NCBI GenBank assembly: GCA_900557675.1
Contig: USTO01000007.1
Span: 1 to 19,948, forward strand
DNA length: 19,948 nt
DNA from: an uncultured Mollicutes bacterium
Lineage (GTDB): Bacteria; Bacillota_I; Bacilli_A; RF39; UBA660
Direction: 5' to 3'
In this document: positions 7,955-15,808 of the stretch, in pieces
Layout: each line of letters begins with the position of its first letter
Position numbering within the stretch: the stretch's first letter is position 1
Notes under the pieces: generated by a model
What the model saw: the letters and a program-made list of their open reading frames with translations, nothing else
What the model was told of the DNA's origin: nothing
Database searches by the model: none
Program-made: the position numbers and the translations under genes

Positions 7955-7990
7955 TAAATAAAAGATAATAAACAAGCTGTTTATTATCTT
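7955..7990 (-). terminator. Terminator or attenuator between rplS and lepB
   Basis: A perfect 13-bp inverted repeat (7962-7974 and 7978-7990; arm AAGATAATAAACA) has a 3-nt loop and is followed on the minus strand by TTTTATTT. The rplS stop codon is inside the proximal arm. The lepB ribosome site follows within a few bases, so partial read-through is implied. Confidence 0.75.
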
Positions 7991-8322
7991 CTTTCTTTTA
8001 TTTTATAAGATTTTTTTCTGTTTCTTAAGAAGTATAGTTTAGCTCTTCTAACTTTACCCTTTTTAACAACTTTTAAATAATCTATTTTAGGACTATTTAC
8101 GGGGAAAATTCTTTCTACTCCAACACCTGATGCTATTCTTCTAACGGTAAATGTTTCTGATACTCCGGCACCTTTACGTGCTATTACAGTTCCTTCAAAG
8201 TCTTGGGTTCTTTCTCTTTTTCCTTCTTTTACTCTCCATCCTACTATTACAGTGTCTCCTACACGGAATTCTGGAACGTTAGGATTTATTTGTTTTTGTG
8301 TAATCTTATCGATTAAATTCAC
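7984..8322 (-). CDS. rplS: 50S ribosomal protein L19
   Basis: This 112-residue protein sits at the 30S-50S interface of the ribosome. Family signatures include [58 protein letters not shown] and the basic C-terminus [20 protein letters not shown]. The start is GTG at 8322; the ATG ten bases upstream is in a different frame, and starting at GTG gives the family N-terminus (MNLIDKI). AGGAG lies 11 bases before the GTG, a slightly long spacing. The gene has its own promoter next to the tgt stop and a short leader with a possible hairpin. It is the first gene of an rplS-lepB unit. Confidence 0.97.
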   Translation of the reverse strand: MNLIDKITQKQINPNVPEFRVGDTVIVGWRVKEGKRERTQDFEGTVIARKGAGVSETFTVRRIASGVGVERIFPVNSPKIDYLKVVKKGKVRRAKLYFLRNRKKSYKIKERR

Positions 8323-8347
8323 GTCTATTCATCTCCTTTTCTTTCCA

Positions 8348-8379
8348 GTAATCATAATTAATTTTAATAAGCGGATTAC
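8348..8379 (-). promoter_or_regulatory. Possible rplS leader hairpin
   Basis: In the approximately 65-nt leader between the rplS promoter and its GTG, GTAATC (minus-strand 8374-8379) can pair with GATTAC (8348-8353) around a 20-nt loop. L19 leaders are known autoregulatory elements in Firmicutes, but I cannot match this one to that family by eye. Confidence 0.35.
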
Positions 8380-8392
8380 CTCTTTCTTTGTA

Positions 8393-8421
8393 ATTTTATC
8401 ATAATTTGTTTTAAATGACAA
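8393..8421 (-). promoter_or_regulatory. Promoter of rplS
   Basis: On the minus strand, TTGTCA (8416-8421, 5/6) and TAAAAT (8393-8398, 5/6) are 17 bp apart, and a TG dinucleotide one base before the -10 gives an extended -10. It lies directly after the tgt stop codon. Confidence 0.75.
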
Positions 8422-8426
8422 GGTTT

Positions 8427-10077
<1,651 letters not shown>

Positions 10078-10081
<4 letters not shown>

Positions 10082-10938
10082 TGGTCATTCTTCCTTTTTA
10101 ACACAGCTACATAATTTAGATCGTCAAAATTAGCACTTATTTCCACTTCTATTATTTTGGCTAGGTCGTAAGAGTCTGTTTTAATGTTCTTTACTTTTCC
10201 TATGAGAATACCCGATGGGAAGACACCACCTAAGCCAGAGGTGTATACTAAGTCCCCAACGGTTACGGTGTCGGTGTTACTTATTCCTTCAACAATAAGG
10301 GAATTGTCTTTATAGTTATATCCATTCATTACTCCGTTTAGGTTGTTATCACCACTTGATATGGTTACGGATATTTTGTTATTGGTATCTCCGGTTGTTA
10401 TTAGTTTTACATCACTGGTAAAGGCTGTTACGTTGGTAGTTCTTCCAATGAGACCACTGGCATTTACGACAGCCATTCCTTCTTCGATACCGTTTGAAGT
10501 TCCTTTATCTATTGTTATGGTATTATACCATAAGAGAACATTGCGACTGGTTACGGTTGCATTTAGGTAGTCGTATTCGCTTAGGACGTTTGTTATTCCT
10601 AGTTCTTCTTTCATTGCGTCTAGTTGTCTTCTTAGTTCTTTATTTTCAGCCATTAGGGTATCTACTCTATTGGTGCTTCCTTCGAGAATGTCATTTTTTT
10701 CTAAGACGTTTTCTAATTTTTGATAGTCCGTTACTTTATCGCCTAAGTATTTGAATGGTTTCATTAGTATTTTTTCGACATACACGGTTCCATCTTTGAA
10801 TAGTGCTTCAAATTTATTTAGATTTTTTTTGTGGTTTACTACGTAAGATAGTACTGCAAATAGTATTACTAGTACTACTAGTATTATTAATATTATGTAT
10901 CTACCACCGATACTGTTTTTTTTGTTTATTCTACTCAT
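10078..10938 (-). CDS. mreC: Rod shape-determining protein MreC
   Basis: This 286-residue bitopic protein has a basic cytoplasmic N-terminus (MSRINKKNSIGGR), one membrane segment (about 14-34), a coiled coil (about 70-118, ending RRQLDAMKEELGI), and the paired beta-barrel MreC domain (about 125-280) with NATVTSRN, TIDKGTSNGIEEGMAVVNASGLIGR and DLVYTSGLGGVFPSGILIGKVKNI. MreC scaffolds elongasome enzymes outside the membrane. A promoter lies just upstream and GAGGGAT precedes the ATG. The stop overlaps mreD. Together with rel, ezrA and collagen-like surface protein it indicates a walled, probably rod-shaped cell rather than a mollicute. Confidence 0.95.
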
Positions 10939-10956
10939 ATTTATCCCTCGTTTTTT

Positions 10957-10985
10957 ATTATAGTATATTTTTTTGTTTTTGGAAA
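10957..10985 (-). promoter_or_regulatory. Promoter of mreC-mreD-tgt
   Basis: On the minus strand, TTTCCA (10980-10985, 4/6) and TATAAT (10957-10962, 6/6) are 17 bp apart, after the terminator of the upstream YneF-like gene. The mreC ATG is 18 bp downstream of the -10. Confidence 0.55.
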
Positions 10986-10995
10986 GATTTATTGG

Positions 10996-11025
10996 AAAAA
11001 AAGAATAAATTACATATATTTATTC
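10996..11025 (-). terminator. Terminator of the YneF-like gene
   Basis: On the minus strand, GAATAAAT and ATTTATTC (11018-11025 and 11003-11010) form an 8-bp stem with a 7-nt loop, followed by seven T (10996-11002). The proximal arm encodes the last residues and the stop codon lies in the loop and distal arm. Confidence 0.75.
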
Positions 11026-11219
11026 ATTTGTTTCATCATTTGGTTTACTTGTTTTTGACTTGGTGTTCTTCCCATTGAACTCATCATTGCTTTTATCATT
11101 TGTTCATTAATGGGTGGATTTTGTTTTAGGTATTTTTTCATATATTTGCGAGCTAGGAAAAAGCCTAATATGCCTCCCACAATTAAACCTATTACTAAAT
11201 ATAGGATATCTTTTAGCAT
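11010..11219 (-). CDS. UPF0154 (YneF) family membrane protein
   Basis: This 69-residue protein has one N-terminal membrane segment (about residues 5-23, [18 protein letters not shown]) and the family signature [43 protein letters not shown]. Its function is unknown. I chose the ATG at 11219, which gives MLKDILYL and has AAGGAG upstream. An in-frame ATG at 11237 would place that ribosome site inside the coding region. In Bacillus subtilis yneF follows sirA (yneE), as here. It has its own promoter and terminator. Confidence 0.93.
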   Translation of the reverse strand: MLKDILYLVIGLIVGGILGFFLARKYMKKYLKQNPPINEQMIKAMMSSMGRTPSQKQVNQMMKQMNKYM

Positions 11220-11243
11220 AGATACCACTCCTTCCATAGTATT

Positions 11244-11272
11244 ATTTTATCAGAAATTGGGATAGTTGTCTA
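11244..11272 (-). promoter_or_regulatory. Promoter of the YneF-like gene
   Basis: On the minus strand, TAGACA (11267-11272, 5/6) and TAAAAT (11244-11249, 5/6) are 17 bp apart, with a TG one base before the -10 (extended -10). It lies between the sirA-like stop and the yneF-like start. Confidence 0.7.
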
Positions 11273-11296
11273 TATTTTTGGGAATAATTTTGGGTT

Positions 11297-11728
11297 TTAT
11301 ACACTGGTAAGTTCCTTTGAGGCAATTTTATAGAGCCAAAAGTAGTCTTTGTTTTCAAAATCACAGACAAAGAGATTTTCTCCGTAACCGGCTAGTTCAT
11401 CAAAAAAATGGGGATAGTTTATATTGCTAGTTAATTTAATAGTGGATTTTTTGATTTGCATTTTGGTGTATTCTTCACCTTCTTTATATATATGGTTATT
11501 TCCTTCATCTTGGTATCCTTGTTCGTTTTTACTATTATAATATATGTATTCGTTTAGGACACTGGGTTTTAGGAAAAGGGCTATTTCTTCGAATAGTTTA
11601 TAACCTTCTTCGAGGCTAGTGCTTTTCATATTGTATACTTCTTCGAGGAGTTTGTAGATTCTATAGGGCCTATTTCGATAGGAGTATGAATAGATACTGT
11701 TTATTTTAAAGATATAATATGTTCTCAT
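11297..11728 (-). CDS. sirA: SirA-like sporulation inhibitor of replication
   Basis: This 143-residue protein resembles Bacillus subtilis SirA (YneE). It opens with MRTYYIFKI and an early FELF-like region (YKLLEEVYN), and ends with LFVCDFENKDYFWL, which aligns by eye with the SirA ending LAMDFNSQRYGWL. The neighbour on the same strand is a YneF-family gene, the same order as in Bacillus. SirA binds DnaA domain I and blocks re-initiation of replication when cells commit to sporulation. I chose the ATG at 11728; TTG and GTG codons just upstream are also in frame, and GGTGAAG is the likely ribosome site. Whether this organism sporulates cannot be told from the window; the protein may be a general DnaA regulator. 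Confidence 0.72.
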   Translation of the reverse strand: MRTYYIFKINSIYSYSYRNRPYRIYKLLEEVYNMKSTSLEEGYKLFEEIALFLKPSVLNEYIYYNSKNEQGYQDEGNNHIYKEGEEYTKMQIKKSTIKLTSNINYPHFFDELAGYGENLFVCDFENKDYFWLYKIASKELTSV

Positions 11729-11744
11729 TTTCTTCACCAATTGT

Positions 11745-11778
11745 ATTATATCTTATGAGAAGTGAGAGAAAAGTCGAA
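11745..11778 (-). promoter_or_regulatory. Possible sirA promoter with a Spo0A-box-like site
   Basis: A perfect -10 TATAAT (11745-11750) lies 16 bp before the sirA ATG, but no -35 is visible at 17 bp. At 21 bp upstream is TTCGACT (plus strand AGTCGAA, 11772-11778), one mismatch from the Spo0A box TGTCGAA. The site overlaps the T-run of the upstream terminator, so chance is a real possibility. Confidence 0.3.
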
Positions 11779-11803
11779 AAAAGGAAAAGTTTTTTCTTTT
11801 CCT
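11776..11803 (-). terminator. Terminator of the cadherin-like surface protein gene
   Basis: On the minus strand, AGGAAAAG and CTTTTCCT (11796-11803 and 11782-11789) form an 8-bp stem with a 6-nt A loop, followed by TTTTTT (11776-11781). The proximal arm overlaps the TAG stop codon. Confidence 0.85.
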
Positions 11804-13787
11804 ATTCTTCTTTTTTATAGTTATCGTTTAAAAGACTAGCAAAATCGTCATCGAGTTCTAACTCTTCTTCGGTAGTAGAGTTGTTGTGCTCTTCTTTAGT
11901 TTCTTCTTCTAGTTCTTCGGAGATATTTGGTTCTTCATTTGGAGTTTCGTCTTCATAAATTTCTTCTTCTATTTCTCTTTGGACGGGTTTAATTACTTTT
12001 TCTTTTACTTTTTTGGTTTTCTTTTTCTTGGTTTTTGGTTTGGGATTTTTCTTATTTCTAATTATAAGAAATGTTATTAGTCCGCCAACTAAAAGGACAG
12101 TTAGTATTATTAATAGTATTGGTAGTAGGCCCATTTTGTAGATGATTTCATCTTTGGTGAGGACGTATTCACTTAAGTGATTTATATCGAAGTTTACATA
12201 GTAATCTTTGTATTTTACGTTATCATTTATGAGGCCTAATTTTTTGGAACCGTTATAGTTATATAGATAGAGTCCGTCGTTATTTTGAAATTTATCTTTG
12301 ATAAAGATTTTTACTTTTACTTTGCTTGGCAAGACAGTATCATTGAGAAATCTTATGTTATAATATTTATCGTTTATGAGCATTTGTTTTTTGGTATTGA
12401 ATTCGATATCAAAGTTTATGTCTTTGCCGTAGTTTTCTAATTCTTTTCCAGAGAAGGTTACACTATACATTATGACATCGTTATCACCAAGAATTTCATA
12501 AGTTAGTTTATTTCCATTTAACTTACTTAGTATTTCTTTACTTACTATTTTATCATCTTTATTTGTTAATCTAACGGTTACATCTCCGTTTTGGAGAGCA
12601 GTTATTATTTTGTCTTTTTTGTTATTGACGATTGTTTTATCTTTTTCTTTGATAATTATTAGGGTGTATTTTTTTTCTTTACCACTTCCGTCTGTTACTT
12701 TAATGGTTACTTTATTTATTCCGGTTTTGAGGGTATAGTCTTCGTCGTATTCTACTTCACCGGAATCGTCTATAAGGGTGTAATCTAGTTTTAGTTTTTC
12801 TTCGTCATTTGATACACCAGCATAAATTGTATTTGTTATTTTTTTTATTTTTACACCGTTTATTTCAAGGGATTTTAGGTTATCTTTTCCTTTTAGATCT
12901 ACGGCTTCTTTACGGGTTACGGTTATTTTGTAGGTTTCTTCTTCGCCACTTTCTGACTTGACAACTATTTCTAATTTGTTATCTCCTATGGCTAAATCGT
13001 ATTTTCCATTTCCTTCGACCTTGGCATTTTTATCGGTTGCTTCGGCCTTTAATTCTATTTCTTTGATTTTATTGGGAACTTCTACTTTGTATTCTTTTTT
13101 GGTAGTTAGTTCTATGTTTTCATCCCCTACTTTAAGACTTTTTAGGGTTGTATCTGATTTTCTGGTATCTTCTCTAGTTATATTTACTTTATATATTATT
13201 CCATCACTGCCGGTTATGGTAATGGTGCCGGTTTTGCCGTAATCTATTTTTATAACATTACTGCTTCCTCCGGAACTGTTTTTATAGGTAATACCATCAC
13301 CGGTGGCACTTACTTTGAATTCACCACTACTGCTATCTTTGGTTATGTTATATTCGTATTTATCTGAACTGAAGCCGATATCTCCTCCGTTTACTTTGAT
13401 ATTTGAAACAGAGCTTTTTACTTTAATGGTGGCTTTGGCATTGTTTATGCTATTTCCATTTATACTTGCGTTTTGTAAAATTATACTTCCTGAATGGGTA
13501 GCTTTAAAGGTCATTTTGGTTAGTTCAGCTGGAGAAGTTAGGGTTAAGCCGTCAGCTGATATGGAACCTGAGGAGTATATTTTGTTTGTATCACTTACAT
13601 AGCTTACGTTATTTAGTGCTAGACTGGCATAATAACTGAATATGAAATCATTGCTGGTAGCTTTAATGGTACAGCTAAATTCTTTGTTGGCTTCAACACT
13701 ACTTGGACAATTTATTTCAAAGTTATCGGCATAAACACCGATGGGAATAATTACAAGGGCTAAAAGGGCCCATATTGTTTTCTTCAT
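11802..13787 (-). CDS. Surface protein with cadherin-like beta-sandwich repeats
   Basis: This 661-residue type I membrane protein has a signal peptide (residues 1-20, cut near GVYA-DN), and an N-terminal domain (about 22-125, starting EINCPSSVEANKEFSCTI) that looks like a cohesin-type or Ig-like fold. Three successive beta-sandwich repeats of the cadherin-like bacterial type follow. The last two are clearest: each begins LKSL-(K/E)-(V/I) and ends ETYKITVTRK or KKYTLIII. A further beta-rich region runs to about 550, then one membrane segment (553-576), a Lys-rich stretch (NPKPKTKKKKTKKVKEK) and an acidic tail (about 602-661). The extracellular part could bind a ligand or polysaccharide; the bipolar 85-residue cytoplasmic tail has no recognisable enzyme. 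Ribosome site AGAGGT; a promoter lies upstream and a terminator follows. Confidence 0.85.
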   Translation of the reverse strand: MKKTIWALLALVIIPIGVYADNFEINCPSSVEANKEFSCTIKATSNDFIFSYYASLALNNVSYVSDTNKIYSSGSISADGLTLTSPAELTKMTFKATHSGSIILQNASINGNSINNAKATIKVKSSVSNIKVNGGDIGFSSDKYEYNITKDSSSGEFKVSATGDGITYKNSSGGSSNVIKIDYGKTGTITITGSDGIIYKVNITREDTRKSDTTLKSLKVGDENIELTTKKEYKVEVPNKIKEIELKAEATDKNAKVEGNGKYDLAIGDNKLEIVVKSESGEEETYKITVTRKEAVDLKGKDNLKSLEINGVKIKKITNTIYAGVSNDEEKLKLDYTLIDDSGEVEYDEDYTLKTGINKVTIKVTDGSGKEKKYTLIIIKEKDKTIVNNKKDKIITALQNGDVTVRLTNKDDKIVSKEILSKLNGNKLTYEILGDNDVIMYSVTFSGKELENYGKDINFDIEFNTKKQMLINDKYYNIRFLNDTVLPSKVKVKIFIKDKFQNNDGLYLYNYNGSKKLGLINDNVKYKDYYVNFDINHLSEYVLTKDEIIYKMGLLPILLIILTVLLVGGLITFLIIRNKKNPKPKTKKKKTKKVKEKVIKPVQREIEEEIYEDETPNEEPNISEELEEETKEEHNNSTTEEELELDDDFASLLNDNYKKEE

Positions 13788-13852
13788 ATTTACCTCTTTC
13801 TATACTTTGTATCTTGGATACTTCTTAATAATTTATATGTTGTTACTTTTAT

Positions 13853-13881
13853 ATAATAGCATATTTTGTGTATTTTTACAA
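13853..13881 (-). promoter_or_regulatory. Promoter of the cadherin-like surface protein gene
   Basis: On the minus strand, TTGTAA (13876-13881, 4/6) and TATTAT (13853-13858, 5/6) are 17 bp apart with a TGC extended -10. The leader is about 60 nt and contains a small perfect hairpin, GTATC-CAA-GATAC (13809-13821). Confidence 0.6.
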
Positions 13882-13897
13882 GCAATTTGGGGAATTT

Positions 13898-13908
13898 TGT
13901 GATATACT
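13898..13908 (+). promoter_or_regulatory. Extended -10 promoter of the RNHCP gene
   Basis: TGTGATATACT gives TATACT (13903-13908) with a TG one base upstream, but no recognisable -35. Transcription would begin only about 14 nt before the ATG, just ahead of the GGAGG ribosome site. Confidence 0.4.
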
Positions 13909-13927
13909 AGGAAGTGGAGGAAATACT

Positions 13928-14230
13928 ATGAAAAAATTTACAATGGTTGATGAAGAATTTATTTGTGAGAATTGTCATAAGAGAGTGCCGAAGCTTGAGT
14001 ATACGGCTCGTGATCATTGTCCTTATTGTTTGTATTCTAAGCACGTTGATATTAATCCTGGGGATAGAATGAATAAGTGTTTGGGAATGCTTGTTCCAAT
14101 TGGTATTCAAAAACATAAAAACACTTATAAGATTGTTTATAAGTGTTCTAAATGTAATGAAGTTCATAGGAATATTATGGCAAATGATGATGATTATAAT
14201 TTAATTATTAAGTTATCTACTAATTCCTAA
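13928..14230 (+). CDS. RNHCP-domain zinc-ribbon protein
   Basis: This 100-residue soluble protein matches the RNHCP domain: FICENCHKRV (C13, C16), then RDHCPYCLYSKHVDINPGDR (residues 28-47, C31 and C34), KCLGMLVPIGI, and YKCSKC (C73, C76) followed by HRNIMANDDD. The family-naming RNHCP reads RDHCP here. The paired Cys motifs indicate two zinc ribbons and possibly nucleic acid binding; the cellular role of the family is not established. I chose the ATG at 13928 because GGAGG precedes it. An upstream in-frame ATG at 13868 has no ribosome site and lies upstream of the likely promoter. It is the only plus-strand gene in the left 17.8 kb; its 3' end overlaps the convergent Asn-rich gene by 18 bp. 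Confidence 0.9.
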   Translation: MKKFTMVDEEFICENCHKRVPKLEYTARDHCPYCLYSKHVDINPGDRMNKCLGMLVPIGIQKHKNTYKIVYKCSKCNEVHRNIMANDDDYNLIIKLSTNS

Positions 14231-14839
14231 GAATATTTTTCTAAAAAATTTTACTATATCTGGGAAAAAGAATACAAATGCTAAGAGTATTATCACTATT
14301 ATCATAGCAAGTTTAATTTCGGATGTTATGGTAATGGTGTTTTTTTTCTTGGGAGTTTTTTTGGTGTAATTTACATTTGAATAGCTTATATTGTTATCAG
14401 CGTTTACTGGTGTTTCGGTAAAATCGGGAGTATTTATGGGATTTCCTGTTACGGTTGTTCTTTGCATCATTTGGGGCTCAGGTTGGGTTTCTGCAAGAGT
14501 ATTATTGGGAATATTATTTGTATTTTGAGAAGGAGATGGATTGTTTATATACTGATTTTGAATGGTATCATTTGGTATAATGTTATTTATATTATTTACG
14601 GGGTTGGGATTATTATATAGATTATTGCTATTTGTTGTTTCATCTTTTTTTAAGGGAGTGGTATCAATATTTGCGTTTTGATTTTGGGGAACTATATTGA
14701 TGTTTAGGGGGTCTGAAGTTTGGAAGTTAGCTGTATTTAGGTTAGTGTTGTTTGTTACTTTATAGGCCTCAGCTGGTTCGGGATTTTTGGGACCGTTAAT
14801 GGCCTCATTGAATTTTCTCATTATTTCTTCTTCACTCAT
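14213..14839 (-). CDS. Asn-rich, C-terminally membrane-anchored protein of unknown function
   Basis: This 208-residue protein has a short charged N-terminal helix (MSEEEIMRKFNEAINGPKNPEP), a long low-complexity region rich in Asn, Thr, Pro and Gln (about 25-155), a basic patch (KKTPKKKN), and one membrane segment (about 175-194) close to the C-terminus. By the positive-inside rule the disordered part is cytoplasmic, so it is a tail-anchored protein. AGGAGG precedes the ATG. It follows the next Asn-rich gene by 18 bp and shares with it a TTPL(R/K) motif and (D/N)PLN. I recognise no family. The neighbourhood, just downstream of ezrA, hints at a role at the division site, but this is inference. 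Confidence 0.8.
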   Translation of the reverse strand: MSEEEIMRKFNEAINGPKNPEPAEAYKVTNNTNLNTANFQTSDPLNINIVPQNQNANIDTTPLKKDETTNSNNLYNNPNPVNNINNIIPNDTIQNQYINNPSPSQNTNNIPNNTLAETQPEPQMMQRTTVTGNPINTPDFTETPVNADNNISYSNVNYTKKTPKKKNTITITSEIKLAMIIVIILLAFVFFFPDIVKFFRKIFLGISR

Positions 14840-14857
14840 TATGGAAACCTCCTTTTT

Positions 14858-15745
14858 TTATACATTCCATTCGTTATTGTCTTCGGCAGTAGTTTTGGGA
14901 GCGTTATTCTCTCCGGTTACAAATCTTATTCCCATATCATTTAGGGGATTATAAGTATTATTCTGTGGGGTAGTATTACTGGTCATACTTGGGGATACTC
15001 CTTGTTGATATTGGGTTTGATTTTGCATTCCGATATTTGTATTTTGGAAAGTGGGATAGCCTTGCATTCTTTGATTTGGTATGTTTTGACTTGGGTTTTG
15101 ATTATTATTATTTTGGGGTCTCATTGCACTAAAACCGATATTATTTCCATTATTATAGGGCATTTGATTAGGGATTTGATTATTATTATTTTGGATATTA
15201 TTTGGCATTATTGTAGGGGTTGGAGTTGGATTAGAGGGATTATAATTTACGCCTTGATTTACTCTATTTATATTATTTTGGGAATTTACATTCATTCCGT
15301 TTCCATAGTTTTGTCCCATTACAGGGGTTGGAGTTCCTACTGTAGGAGTGCCATTATTTACATTTCCAATATTTGGTCTTTCTAGGTTCTCAGTTACATT
15401 TATTGGTCTTGGAACTATGGTTTCGTTAGTTGGTACTTCTCTTAATGGAGTTGTATTCATATTTACTCCATTTGTATTTGCATCCCCTACTTCTCTTACA
15501 GGGGAAGTTATGGTATTTGCTCCCGTAGGGCCTTGGTTTAAACTTACACTAGGAACTGGAGTTGGAGCCACGGGAGTAAGTTCAGGGCTAGCGGGGTCCA
15601 TATTTTTATTTTTTGGGGCTTTAGGCTCTTTCTTTTTGTTTTTGCCACTTTTATCGACTATGAAACCGATAACTATTAATATTAATATTATAAGTACCAC
15701 TAATATGTATACGTAATTTTGAATTAAAAAATCTATAAAACTCAT
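14858..15745 (-). CDS. Asn/Pro-rich, N-terminally membrane-anchored protein of unknown function
   Basis: This 295-residue protein begins with a membrane segment (about 9-30), a basic stop-transfer stretch (KSGKNKKKEPKAPKNKN), and then about 230 residues of low complexity rich in Asn, Pro, Thr and Gln. It ends in a less biased motif (YNPLNDMGIRFVTGENN, then NEWNV). The topology (short N-terminus out, long cytoplasmic tail) resembles ZipA, but no folded FtsZ-binding domain is visible. An SPVREV / TTPLREV repeat lies near residues 81-105. I chose the ATG at 15745; the ATG nine bases upstream is too close to the GGGAGA ribosome site. It lies about 60 bp after ezrA, with its own promoter, and is followed by another Asn-rich protein of opposite topology. 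Confidence 0.8.
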   Translation of the reverse strand: MSFIDFLIQNYVYILVVLIILILIVIGFIVDKSGKNKKKEPKAPKNKNMDPASPELTPVAPTPVPSVSLNQGPTGANTITSPVREVGDANTNGVNMNTTPLREVPTNETIVPRPINVTENLERPNIGNVNNGTPTVGTPTPVMGQNYGNGMNVNSQNNINRVNQGVNYNPSNPTPTPTIMPNNIQNNNNQIPNQMPYNNGNNIGFSAMRPQNNNNQNPSQNIPNQRMQGYPTFQNTNIGMQNQTQYQQGVSPSMTSNTTPQNNTYNPLNDMGIRFVTGENNAPKTTAEDNNEWNV

Positions 15746-15773
15746 TTTTATCATTCTCCCTTTTATCTTTTTT

Positions 15774-15802
15774 AATATATCATATTTTTAGTTTTTATGC
15801 AA
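15774..15802 (-). promoter_or_regulatory. Promoter of the two Asn-rich membrane proteins
   Basis: On the minus strand, TTGCAT (15797-15802) and TATATT (15774-15779) are 17 bp apart with a TGA extended -10. No clear terminator separates it from ezrA, so read-through from ezrA is also likely. Confidence 0.5.
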
Positions 15803-15808
15803 TGTTTT

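Noticed and set aside
13868..13927. Upstream ATG extending the RNHCP protein by 20 residues
   Set aside because: No ribosome site precedes it, it lies upstream of the likely -10, and GGAGG fits the ATG at 13928.
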